5,926 nucleotides of DNA from a bacterium UBA4883 (GTDB lineage Bacteria > Bacillota > Clostridia > Oscillospirales > Acutalibacteraceae): positions 14,613 through 20,538 of the forward strand of contig DHDF01000103.1 of NCBI GenBank assembly GCA_002399225.1, given 5' to 3'. Made by a program: the position numbers and the translations under genes. Position 1 is the first letter of the stretch; every line of letters starts with the position of its first letter. Shown one piece after another: positions 1-4,812 of the stretch. The notes below the pieces were generated by a model. The model made no database searches, had not been told where the DNA came from, and saw nothing but the letters and a program-made list of their open reading frames with translations.

Positions 1-191
1 GCGCCGTTGCCGGCGGCAACGGCGCGGGTGCTATTCAGCTTTCACGCTCCGGCGTCCGGGTGGCTGCGGTGTCGCTGCCGTGCCGTTACCTTCATTCCCC
101 AGTCGGAATCATTGCCCAAAAGGATTATAAGGCAGCGAAAAAGCTCCTTGCCGTTTTGGCTGAAAGGATCGCTGAAACAGATACGGTATGA
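1..191 (+). CDS. M42-family metallo-aminopeptidase, C-terminal end only (5' part outside window)
   Basis: The reading frame starting at base 3 is open from the window edge to a TGA at 189-191 and gives the last 62 residues of a protein. It contains GAGAIQLSRSGV followed by SLPCRYLHSP, which matches the C-terminal block of M42 peptidases (YsdC/FrvX/TET type). In that family the His of the RYxHS segment (residue 31 of this fragment) is a metal ligand, and the segment is followed by an amphipathic helix rich in Ala, Leu and Lys, as here. Such enzymes are cytoplasmic, dinuclear-metal aminopeptidases that trim peptides and form large tetrahedral oligomers. The usual GGTDAGAI motif appears here as GGNGAGAI, so the conserved Asp seems replaced by Gly; this may be a subfamily variant. 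The stop overlaps the start of the next gene (ATGA), so the two are probably co-translated. Another frame is also open here (from base 7), but it has no family resemblance. Confidence 0.8.
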   Translation, partial: AVAGGNGAGAIQLSRSGVRVAAVSLPCRYLHSPVGIIAQKDYKAAKKLLAVLAERIAETDTV

Positions 192-919
192 TTAAACTCA
201 TAGAATCAAAAAAAGATCTTATTGCTACAGAGGAAAGCCCGTTTGGGGTCCGGATCCGCTCCATGGCCGAACTTTATGGCGTGGGCGAGCCGTTCGCTCA
301 GTTCTGGGCTCAGAACGGCAGCTCTTCCCTAGCAAAGCTGGACGACACCGCTATGCTGGAGGCCGGCGAAGGGGACTGGGAGGAACTGACCAGTTTCCTG
401 CGCATGCTGGGGGTGAAGACCCTTTCCTGTTCGGAAAAAGCCGCTGGCCGCCTCGGCTTTCCGGTATCAGACCGGGGGGAGATCATGCTGCTGCACGGTT
501 CGGTGGAGGATGTGTATCCTTCGGAAACGGTGAAAAACCCGGGCCTGCGCGAAATTTATGCCCTTCTCTGTGCGGCGCAGACGGAATCGTTTACCCCGCC
601 AGAATTTGAACCCTTTTATATGGACATGTCTTACCGGACCAGACATGATGCGGCGGTCTCCGTCGGAATTCGTTCCGACGGAGAGCTTGCGGCCTGCGCC
701 CTGTGTTCTTCCCTGACGGAACACGCGGCGGTTGTGTCTGCCGTAGCGGTGTTGCCGCAGCATCGGCACAAAGGGCTGGGCCGTTCGGTGATTGCCACGC
801 TGACTTCCCTTTTAAACCGGGAACGGGTTTATCTTTTCAGAGCGGACGGCGAAAATGAAGAATTTTATCATGCCCTGGGATTTGTGCCGGACGGCGGATG
901 GGCCCGGATTGAGTTTTAG
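188..919 (+). CDS. GNAT-family N-acetyltransferase
   Basis: The gene encodes 243 residues. The C-terminal half has the GNAT fold signatures. Residues 185-205 (SAVAVLPQHRHKGLGRSVIA) form strand beta-4 and the acetyl-CoA pyrophosphate loop R-x-x-G-x-G (R193, G196, G198). Residues 223-232 (NEEFYHALGF) match the late FYxxxGF motif. The enzyme would transfer an acetyl group from acetyl-CoA to an amine; the substrate cannot be told. The N-terminal half (about residues 1-115) is unlike the core and may be a degenerate N-terminal GNAT-like or substrate-binding region. No signal peptide or membrane segment is seen. The ATG overlaps the stop of the peptidase gene by ATGA, and the upstream GAAAGGATCGC is only a weak ribosome binding site, which fits translational coupling. 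Co-expression with a peptidase could mean it acts on peptides or amino acids, but this is inference. The transcript ends at the 1003-1051 terminator. Confidence 0.85.
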   Translation: MIKLIESKKDLIATEESPFGVRIRSMAELYGVGEPFAQFWAQNGSSSLAKLDDTAMLEAGEGDWEELTSFLRMLGVKTLSCSEKAAGRLGFPVSDRGEIMLLHGSVEDVYPSETVKNPGLREIYALLCAAQTESFTPPEFEPFYMDMSYRTRHDAAVSVGIRSDGELAACALCSSLTEHAAVVSAVAVLPQHRHKGLGRSVIATLTSLLNRERVYLFRADGENEEFYHALGFVPDGGWARIEF

Positions 920-920
920 T

Positions 921-951
921 CCTCCGGCGGCCGGCACCGCCTTTGCGGAGG
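921..951 (+). repeat. GC-rich inverted repeat just after the acetyltransferase gene
   Basis: CCTCCG (921-926) pairs with CGGAGG (946-951), and inside it GCGG (927-930) pairs with CCGC (937-940), with CTTTG bulged on the 3' side. It begins two bases after the stop codon and has no T-run, so it is not a classical terminator. It may protect the mRNA 3' end against exonucleases. The role is inferred. Confidence 0.5.
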
Positions 952-1002
952 GGTTCTGATTGCCGCAGAATGTGAAAAGCCGGCGGAATCGGAACTAGAT
1001 GG

Positions 1003-1051
1003 AAAAATTGGACTCGGATGATTTTTATCATTCCGGGTCCAATTTTTTTTT
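1003..1051 (+). terminator. Strong intrinsic terminator after the acetyltransferase gene
   Basis: AAAAATTGGACTCGG (1003-1017) pairs with CCGGGTCCAATTTTT (1033-1047) with one T-G wobble. ATGAT (1018-1022) can extend the stem against ATCAT (1027-1031) with one bulged T. Nine T residues follow (1043-1051). The run of A at the 5' foot means it could also work weakly on the opposite strand, but no leftward gene ends here. It separates the peptidase/acetyltransferase unit from the lysis genes. Confidence 0.9.
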
Positions 1052-1187
1052 GCGAAATGAGCCCCGGAAGAGCAAATCGAAAGAAAATGAGGAAGATGAA
1101 TGAACGGGGCGCGCATACTCGTCCGGTCTGTCCGGTCCCGCGGCACAGATGCCCGTCCTGCAACATAGTTTGAAGGGAGGCCTGCAT

Positions 1188-1220
1188 ATGGGAAGGAGAT
1201 TCATATGGTGGTTACTTTGA
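1188..1220 (+). CDS. Possible 10-residue leader ORF ahead of the lysis cassette
   Basis: ATG at 1188 is preceded by an excellent ribosome binding site, AAGGGAGG (1173-1180), with a 7-nt spacer. It would encode MGRRFIWWLL and stop at TGA 1218-1220. The peptide is basic then strongly hydrophobic and aromatic. The ribosome binding site and ATG of the next ORF lie inside it in another frame, so translating this ORF would affect initiation of the next one. It could instead be a vestigial start left by a local duplication: CATATGG occurs at both 1185-1191 and 1202-1208, each after its own Shine-Dalgarno. Existence as a real peptide is uncertain. Confidence 0.3.
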   Translation: MGRRFIWWLL

Positions 1221-1384
1221 AAAATGATGGAATCGCCGAGGCTCTCCTCTTGGGAAAGGAACCGAAACAAGAGGCCCGGACGGCAGGCGGGAAGCTTGTG
1301 CGGACCGGCCGACTCCGGCCTATCCGCGCGGCGGATCTCGCTGAAGAGCGGAAAGCTTTGCGGGAAGAGGGAAGTTTGAATTGA
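1205..1384 (+). CDS. Small hypothetical protein, first ORF of the lysis cassette (59 aa)
   Basis: ATG 1205 follows AAGGAG (1193-1198) with a 6-nt spacer, an optimal ribosome binding site. The 59-residue product starts MVVTLKNDGIAEALLLG and ends in a charged, probably helical segment (ADLAEERKALREEGSLN). Its TGA (1382-1384) overlaps the TTG start of the muramidase gene as TTGA, so translation of the two is probably coupled. There is no membrane segment and no recognised domain. Its position just before a phage-type endolysin recalls the short ORFs between tail and lysis genes in phages of Firmicutes, but I do not recognise the sequence. The good ribosome binding site, the coupling and a lack of stop codons support a real gene; its job is unknown. 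A role only as a translational feeder for the TTG-started gene is possible. Confidence 0.6.
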   Translation: MVVTLKNDGIAEALLLGKEPKQEARTAGGKLVRTGRLRPIRAADLAEERKALREEGSLN

Positions 1385-2250
1385 AAGAACAGTGGATAGA
1401 TGTTTCCACGCACAACGGTGCGGTTGACTGGCGGAAAGTGGCGGATTCCGGCATCCGCGGGGCGATCCTGCGGGCTGGTTACGGCAATCGCCTTTCACAG
1501 ACAGATTCACGGTTTCAAGAAAACATTGCCGGCGCGGCTGCAGCAGGCCTGAAAACAGCCGTGTACTGGTTTTCCTATGCGAGCTCCGAAGCGGATTCTC
1601 TGCGGGAGTGGGAAATCTGCAAACAGGTGATTCAGCCGTATCGCGGCCGTATTTTGTTTATCGCATACGATTATGAATATGCTTCCGTCAGCTATTGCAA
1701 GCAGTTGTGCGGGACGGCGCCGTCAGCCCGGCAGATCGACAACATGGCGAAAACCTTTTTAAACGCGGCCCGTGCGGACGGCTGGAATGCCGTGCTGTAC
1801 CTGAATAACGATTATCGGCTCCATGTCTATGCGGCGGCGACGCTGGCGCAATATGATCTGTGGCTTGCGGATTACGACGGAACCCCGGACACAGCCTGCG
1901 CTGTGCAGCAGACGGCAAGTTCCGGCAAAGTGCCCGGGATTGCCGGCTCTGTAGATTTGGATACCGTGTTCCGCAGTTTTACAGGGGCCGCGACGGCGGT
2001 GAAGATTGACACCACGATGGACCTTTCCCGGCCTCACGGTCAGTACTACACGGTGAAAACCAATTGCCCCGGTCAGGCGGCCGTGACGGTAGGAACCGGC
2101 GGGGTCGTAACCGTCGTGCCGTTTCCCAGAAACGGCACGGAGCAGTTATTCGCGCTGGTGGCCGTCGGGGCGCCCGGAACGGAAACAGGGATCTATACGG
2201 CCGCTCCGGGTGAAACGCCCCTGAAGAGATTCATTTTTCGTGTGGTGTAA
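1381..2250 (+). CDS. GH25 muramidase (phage-type endolysin) with an extra C-terminal domain
   Basis: The product (289 residues from the TTG start) is a glycoside hydrolase family 25 lysozyme, which cuts the MurNAc-GlcNAc beta-1,4 bond of peptidoglycan. GH25 landmarks are visible: IDVSTHNG at 6-13 with D7; the beta-barrel segment RGAILRAGYG at 26-35; AVYWFSYA at 60-67; the D-x-E pair D97-Y-E99; and GSVDLD at 189-194 with D192. The four acidic residues expected in the active site (D7, D97, E99, D192) all seem present, so it should be active. Residues about 205-289 form a separate beta-rich, Thr/Val/Gly-rich segment that I do not recognise as a known wall-binding repeat. There is no signal peptide, as expected for an endolysin released through a holin. 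The TTG start overlaps the preceding stop, and GAGGGAAG lies upstream as a moderate ribosome binding site. A holin-like gene follows, supporting a lysis role. Confidence 0.9.
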   Translation: MKEQWIDVSTHNGAVDWRKVADSGIRGAILRAGYGNRLSQTDSRFQENIAGAAAAGLKTAVYWFSYASSEADSLREWEICKQVIQPYRGRILFIAYDYEYASVSYCKQLCGTAPSARQIDNMAKTFLNAARADGWNAVLYLNNDYRLHVYAAATLAQYDLWLADYDGTPDTACAVQQTASSGKVPGIAGSVDLDTVFRSFTGAATAVKIDTTMDLSRPHGQYYTVKTNCPGQAAVTVGTGGVVTVVPFPRNGTEQLFALVAVGAPGTETGIYTAAPGETPLKRFIFRVV

Positions 2251-2265
2251 GGAGGAGGCGCTCTG

Positions 2266-2544
2266 TTGTCGGTGCAGAACTTAATTGCCTTGATTAGTGC
2301 CCTGGTGGCCTTGCTCGCGCTGCTGGTTACGCTATTGCGCGGGATCCGGTCCACGGCGAGGGAAGATGGAAAAACGGCCGAAGTACTGCGCCAGGTAAAC
2401 GGCAAGCTGGAAACCATCAGCCGGCAGGAAGCAGCGAACAGCGCGAGGATCGAAACAATTGTCGAACGGGTGGTCATTGTGGAGCAGTCCACAAAGCAGG
2501 CACACTTCCGCATCGATGAGCTGCGGGAGGAACTGCATAAATAG
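2266..2544 (+). CDS. Small membrane protein with helical tail, holin-associated (XhlA-like in size and position)
   Basis: The 92-residue product has one hydrophobic segment at about residues 5-24 (IALISALVALLALLVTLL) followed by a basic turn (RGIRSTAR) and a long charged helix with heptad-like spacing (about 35-92), likely a coiled coil. This suggests an N-terminal membrane anchor with a soluble oligomerising tail. Proteins of this size sit between endolysin and holin in many Gram-positive phages; XhlA of the B. subtilis PBSX element is an example, though there the membrane segment is at the C-terminus, so this one has the reverse order and homology is not assured. TTG 2266 is chosen because GGAGGAGG (2251-2258) lies 7 nt before it; GTG at 2272 is a possible alternative. 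It starts 15 nt after the muramidase stop. Role in lysis is inferred from context. Confidence 0.7.
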   Translation: MSVQNLIALISALVALLALLVTLLRGIRSTAREDGKTAEVLRQVNGKLETISRQEAANSARIETIVERVVIVEQSTKQAHFRIDELREELHK

Positions 2545-2583
2545 AAAAAGCCGGAAGATTCCGGTAGAAAGAAGGGGCTTTTT
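2545..2583 (+). promoter_or_regulatory. Alternative hairpins around the holin ribosome binding site
   Basis: Between the coiled-coil gene and the holin gene, AAAAAGCC (2545-2552) is perfectly complementary to GGCTTTTT (2576-2583), which overlaps the end of the Shine-Dalgarno GAAGGGG (2571-2577). A competing small hairpin, CCGGA (2551-2555) with TCCGG (2560-2564), leaves the Shine-Dalgarno free. Masking could limit holin synthesis, a common way of timing lysis. The pairing is seen; the regulatory role is inferred. Confidence 0.35.
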
Positions 2584-2584
2584 G

Positions 2585-2842
2585 ATGGACTGGAAAAGAA
2601 AACTGGTCTCACGTAAATTTTGGGTTGCTGTCTCAGGGTTTGTGGTTGGCGTGATTACCCTGTTCCACCCGGGGTCAAACACATCGCAGGTCGCGGGCGT
2701 GATCATGGCGCTCGGTTCGGTGATTGCCTACCTTGTGGGAGAAGGAATGGTGGATTCCGCAGCGGTCGGCCTGGCAAAAAATTTGACCGGAAGCGGCGGG
2801 CAAGAGAAAGATCTTACTGAAAAAACAAACGGAAAAGGGTAA
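2585..2842 (+). CDS. Phage-type holin
   Basis: The 85-residue product has a basic N-terminus (MDWKRKLVSRK), two hydrophobic segments at about 12-27 (FWVAVSGFVVGVITLF) and 35-52 (QVAGVIMALGSVIAYLVG), and a hydrophilic charged tail (about 66-85). This is the size and topology of a two-segment holin; the SRKFWVAVSGF opening and YLVGEGMVDSA ending recall holins of phages and prophages of clostridia. Holins build lesions in the cytoplasmic membrane at a set time so that the muramidase can reach the wall. ATG 2585 is chosen over an in-frame start at 2459, because the longer form would overlap the preceding gene and GAAGGGG (2571-2577) lies 7 nt upstream of 2585. It is the last gene of the cassette; a weak hairpin at 2861-2878 and a strong terminator at 2962-3001 follow. 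Confidence 0.8.
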   Translation: MDWKRKLVSRKFWVAVSGFVVGVITLFHPGSNTSQVAGVIMALGSVIAYLVGEGMVDSAAVGLAKNLTGSGGQEKDLTEKTNGKG

Positions 2843-2847
2843 ATAAT

Positions 2848-2958
2848 CGGATCTCCTCTGACCGGCAGCGCCGGTTTTCACTGGCCGGGTCGAGTGCATC
2901 TTTTGCAACGGACAGCTTGTCTCTCGCAAGAAAATCGAGGCGGCAGGCCGGAGATCCG
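2848..2958. repeat. Long-range perfect 9-bp inverted repeat enclosing 93 nt
   Basis: CGGATCTCC (2848-2856) and GGAGATCCG (2950-2958) are perfect reverse complements. The interval holds further complementary pieces: the ACCGGC/GCCGGT hairpin, two GGCC blocks and two TCGA blocks in nested order, and GACA-GCT-TGTC. No ORF of note lies inside. It could be a structured 3' untranslated RNA, the ends of a small mobile remnant, or chance. No direct repeats flanking it were noticed. Confidence 0.4.
2861..2878 (+). terminator. Weak hairpin terminator after the holin gene
   Basis: ACCGGC (2861-2866) pairs with GCCGGT (2870-2875) around a 3-nt loop, followed by TTTT (2875-2878). The stem is only 6 bp and the T-run short, so read-through to the stronger terminator at 2962-3001 is likely. 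Confidence 0.45.
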
Positions 2959-2961
2959 CGA

Positions 2962-3001
2962 CGGCGGGAGAAAGTGTTTCACTTTCTCCCGCCGCTTTTT
3001 T
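2962..3001 (+). terminator. Very strong intrinsic terminator closing the lysis cassette
   Basis: CGGCGGGAGAAAGTG (2962-2976) pairs perfectly with CACTTTCTCCCGCCG (2980-2994), a 15-bp stem with a 3-nt loop, followed by C and six T (2996-3001). It isolates the lysis genes from the HD-GYP gene. The 2843-3164 gap otherwise holds only the weaker hairpin, the inverted repeat at 2848-2958 and the next promoter. Confidence 0.93.
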
Positions 3002-3044
3002 GCCGTGCTCCGAAAAATCCTCTTCTATTTTTACGTTATTCCTA

Positions 3045-3072
3045 TTGAGAAATGACGAAAAAAGACTATACT
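3045..3072 (+). promoter_or_regulatory. Sigma-A-type promoter for the HD-GYP gene
   Basis: TTGAGA (3045-3050) and TATACT (3067-3072) are separated by 16 nt; each differs from consensus at one position. It lies just after the terminator and gives an untranslated leader of about 85 nt before the ATG at 3165. No riboswitch was recognised in that leader. Confidence 0.75.
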
Positions 3073-3164
3073 AAAAATAAAATGGGTTGTTTTGCCATAT
3101 GATGCAATTCTGTTTGTGAAAAACGAAAATCCATTTTTTCATTCTTGTTTGCGGGGGCAAATTT

Positions 3165-4235
3165 ATGAGATATATTCCAACCCTTTGTCTGCGTGAGGGC
3201 ATGGTACTTGCGAAAAGTCTTTACGGAGAAGACGGCAGCCTTTTGCTGCAAGCCGGGCAGCCTTTGAAATCTTCTTATATTTCGCACATTGCGCGCAATG
3301 GATTTCAAGGCGTGTATATTCGCGATCAACTTTCGAAAGAAATCGAAATTAAAGCCGTTATTGACGATGAACTGAGGAACTCGGCAGTCAAAATGGTCCG
3401 GGACCTTTTTATTCAGACTATGACTACGGGGATCACCAAGAACACGGCTGATCAGATCAAGAGGGTTGTAAACGACATTGTGGAGGAAATCATTGAAAAC
3501 AAAGATGTCATGGTCAACATGATTGATCTGAAATCTTACGATAATTACACTTATTATCATTCCGTCAACGTCGGAGTCCTTTCGATTGTTGTCGGCGTGG
3601 CGGCAGGGATGAACCATACCGAACTTTACCAGCTTGGACTCGGCGCGCTGCTGCACGACATCGGCAAAGTATTTATTGATAAAAAAATCATTGACAAGGC
3701 GGGTCCTCTGACTCCGGAAGAGTTCGCAAAGGTCAAAAGACATCCCAGAATCGGGTATGAGTACCTGATGAAAGCTTACCTGGATTTGCCGGTTCCCGCG
3801 CTGATGGGAGTTTTGCAGCACCATGAACGCATGGACGGCAGCGGTTACCCGGAAGGCCTTTCTGCGGATGATGTCAGTCCGTTTAGCCGCATCATTGCAA
3901 TTGCAGATGTGTTTGACGCCATGACGTCGGATCGCCCTTACAGGTCCGCCATGATGCCTTCGGAAGTCATGGAGTATTTAATGGGAGGCGCGGGGACCCT
4001 GTTCGACCCGGATCTGGTCTGCCTTTTCACCAGGAGGGTGGCGGCATTTCCGCTTGGCACCTGTGTGCACCTGAGCAACGGCATGACGGGGATCGTGGTC
4101 GAAAACTATGAGGACTGCTGTCTGCGGCCGAAAGTGAAAGTTTTGTCCCGCGTCGAGCACAGTCCGCTTTATCTGGATCTGAAAAACGACAGGAACTTAA
4201 CCAATCTCACCATTATGGGTGTGGTGAAAATGTAA
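3165..4235 (+). CDS. HD-GYP domain cyclic-di-GMP phosphodiesterase
   Basis: The 356-residue product is an HD-GYP protein. The core (about 125-290) has YYHSVNV (H132), LLHDIGK (H164, D165), KRHP (H193), QHHERMDGSGYP (H219, H220, GYP 227-229) and IADVFDAMTSDRPYR (246-260). All metal-binding and signature residues look intact, so hydrolysis of cyclic-di-GMP to pGpG or GMP is expected. The N-terminal region (1-115) starts with RYIPTLCLREGMVLAKSLY, a small beta domain usual in clostridial HD-GYP proteins, then a helical linker. Residues about 296-356 form a C-terminal beta-rich segment (GTCVHLSNGMTGIVV, PKVKVLS) also seen in this subgroup; it is not a recognisable PilZ domain. No membrane segment or receiver domain is seen, so it is probably cytoplasmic. 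ATG 3165 has a modest GGGGG ribosome binding site 7 nt upstream. It is a single-gene unit with its own promoter and terminator. Which pathway it controls cannot be told here. Confidence 0.93.
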   Translation: MRYIPTLCLREGMVLAKSLYGEDGSLLLQAGQPLKSSYISHIARNGFQGVYIRDQLSKEIEIKAVIDDELRNSAVKMVRDLFIQTMTTGITKNTADQIKRVVNDIVEEIIENKDVMVNMIDLKSYDNYTYYHSVNVGVLSIVVGVAAGMNHTELYQLGLGALLHDIGKVFIDKKIIDKAGPLTPEEFAKVKRHPRIGYEYLMKAYLDLPVPALMGVLQHHERMDGSGYPEGLSADDVSPFSRIIAIADVFDAMTSDRPYRSAMMPSEVMEYLMGGAGTLFDPDLVCLFTRRVAAFPLGTCVHLSNGMTGIVVENYEDCCLRPKVKVLSRVEHSPLYLDLKNDRNLTNLTIMGVVKM

Positions 4236-4273
4236 GTTCCGCTTTTTTTATTTGCTGACTTTTCTCTATTTTG

Positions 4274-4305
4274 GGCCGCACGGAATTTTATCTGTGCGGC
4301 CTTTT
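4274..4305 (+). terminator. Intrinsic terminator after the HD-GYP gene
   Basis: GGCCGCAC (4274-4281) pairs perfectly with GTGCGGCC (4294-4301) around a 12-nt loop, followed by TTTT. It lies 38 nt after the HD-GYP stop codon. Confidence 0.85.
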
Positions 4306-4349
4306 CTGACCGAATTTAACCACATTTTGTAGTTTTTTTTGAAAAAATA

Positions 4350-4358
4350 TGTTATACT
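4350..4358 (+). promoter_or_regulatory. Possible extended -10 promoter element
   Basis: TG-T-TATACT (4350-4358) matches an extended -10 box in an AT-rich setting with a T-run upstream. No good -35 box stands 16-18 nt before it, so it would depend on the TG extension. It could be a second, upstream start for the 4651-4812 gene. Confidence 0.35.
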
Positions 4359-4413
4359 TAATCTAGAATTATTTTATTCGGGATCAATCCCCATAAAAAT
4401 AAACAAATTTTCA

Positions 4414-4442
4414 TTGACTAAAATAAATTTTAGTTATATAAT
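4414..4442 (+). promoter_or_regulatory. Near-consensus sigma-A promoter upstream of the small Cys-protein gene
   Basis: TTGACT (4414-4419), a 17-nt spacer, and TATAAT (4437-4442): only one base differs from the full consensus. It is the strongest promoter in the window. Transcription would start near 4449 and run rightward, into the small ORF at 4651 and then antisense to the regulator gene unless it stops. The nearest rightward ORF with a good ribosome binding site is the 53-codon gene. Confidence 0.8.
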
Positions 4443-4448
4443 GAAAGC

Positions 4449-4610
4449 TGAAAAGACAGTGAGATTAAATTCACAAAAATAGAAAGACGGATTCACTATT
4501 ATTATGGAAAAGGCAATAAAATTTTAAAAAAAAAGAAGAGATCATGAGGAACTCTTTCAAAACCACTTTTTTCTAGCATTACATAGCAGATAAGAATTTC
4601 ATGATAAAAA
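4449..4610 (+). other. AT-rich untranslated leader of about 200 nt before the small Cys-protein gene
   Basis: This stretch (with the SD region continuing to 4650) is much richer in A and T than its surroundings and has no ORF of note. I could not match it to a known riboswitch class. A 10-codon frame (ATG 4544, stop at 4576, MRNSFKTTFF) sits behind GAAGAG and could be a leader peptide, but support is thin. CATGA (4543-4547) can pair with TCATG (4599-4603). The long leader before a 53-codon gene hints at RNA-level control or a small RNA; that is inference. Confidence 0.4.
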
Positions 4611-4642
4611 ATGCAAAAAAAACAGCCCCAAATTGCATGGGG
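4611..4642 (+). promoter_or_regulatory. Two mutually exclusive helices at the ribosome binding site of the small Cys-protein gene
   Basis: Helix A: CCCCA (4626-4630) pairs with TGGGG (4638-4642), covering the start of the Shine-Dalgarno GGGGAGGAG. Helix B: ATGCAA (4611-4616) pairs with TTGCAT (4633-4638) and leaves the Shine-Dalgarno free. Position 4638 is shared, and forming both as a pseudoknot would leave no nucleotide to cross a 6-bp stem, so they probably compete. An on/off translation switch is possible but inferred. Confidence 0.4.
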
Positions 4643-4650
4643 AGGAGAGA

Positions 4651-4812
4651 ATGGGAACAAATGAATCCTGTAGGCATCCATTCTGCTCCGTATATTATAA
4701 AAGACCGGTCATCGTTTTTGCAATAAAAGGCGCTGTTAGACAAAATGAAAAAATTTTCCGTGGCTGTAGCCGCTGCAAAGCCTATGAAATGTTTGGCTTT
4801 ATCTATTTGTGA
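4651..4812 (+). CDS. Small four-cysteine, zinc-ribbon-like protein (53 aa)
   Basis: ATG 4651 follows GGGGAGGAG with GGAGG at 4641-4645 and a 5-nt spacer, a strong ribosome binding site. The frame runs 53 codons to TGA 4810-4812. The product contains two cysteine pairs: C7-x4-C12 (CRHPFC) and C39-x2-C42 (CSRC), 26 residues apart, with a basic and hydrophobic stretch between (YYKRPVIVFAIKGAV). This spacing recalls small zinc-ribbon proteins that bind nucleic acid, for example the Com-type proteins of phages, but the first pair is wider than the usual CxxC, so the match is only suggestive. The strong promoter at 4414-4442 and the leader helices point to a regulated gene. Its last 10 bases overlap, tail to tail, the end of the leftward regulator gene. 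I do not recognise the family; the function is unknown. Confidence 0.6.
   Translation: MGTNESCRHPFCSVYYKRPVIVFAIKGAVRQNEKIFRGCSRCKAYEMFGFIYL

Noticed and set aside
7..195. 62-codon rightward frame at the window start
   Set aside because: It is a different frame from the M42 peptidase C-terminus, which has clear family motifs and ends in the ATGA coupling with the next gene.
1087..1173. 28-codon ORF with a CPSC motif upstream of the lysis ORFs (MRKMNERGAHTRPVCPV...)
   Set aside because: No ribosome binding site at a usable distance from either ATG; too short to support by composition. Its stop abuts the next Shine-Dalgarno, so it is worth a glance but not an annotation.
1052..1187. Promoter for the lysis cassette
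   Set aside because: Boxes such as CATACT (1113-1118) and CATAGT near 1164 have no matching -35 element for sigma-A, and neither fits sporulation sigma-factor consensus well. No promoter could be assigned.
1028..1510. Leftward open frame of 160 codons over the lysis cassette leader
   Set aside because: It runs through the 1003-1051 terminator and the start of the muramidase, is rich in Arg, Pro and Ser with no domain resemblance, and has no supporting ribosome binding site.
2459..2584. Longer holin start at 2459
   Set aside because: It would overlap the preceding gene by 86 bases and add a charged, non-holin-like N-terminus, while ATG 2585 has a well-placed ribosome binding site.
3066..3824. 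Long leftward open frame of 252 codons opposite the HD-GYP gene
   Set aside because: It is antisense to a well-supported HD-GYP coding sequence, has no domain resemblance and reflects the codon use of the opposite strand.
4611..4642. H-type pseudoknot formed by both leader helices, like a preQ1 riboswitch
   Set aside because: Stem 1 and stem 2 right arms are contiguous, leaving no loop to cross a 6-bp stem, and the sequence does not match the preQ1 aptamer consensus.
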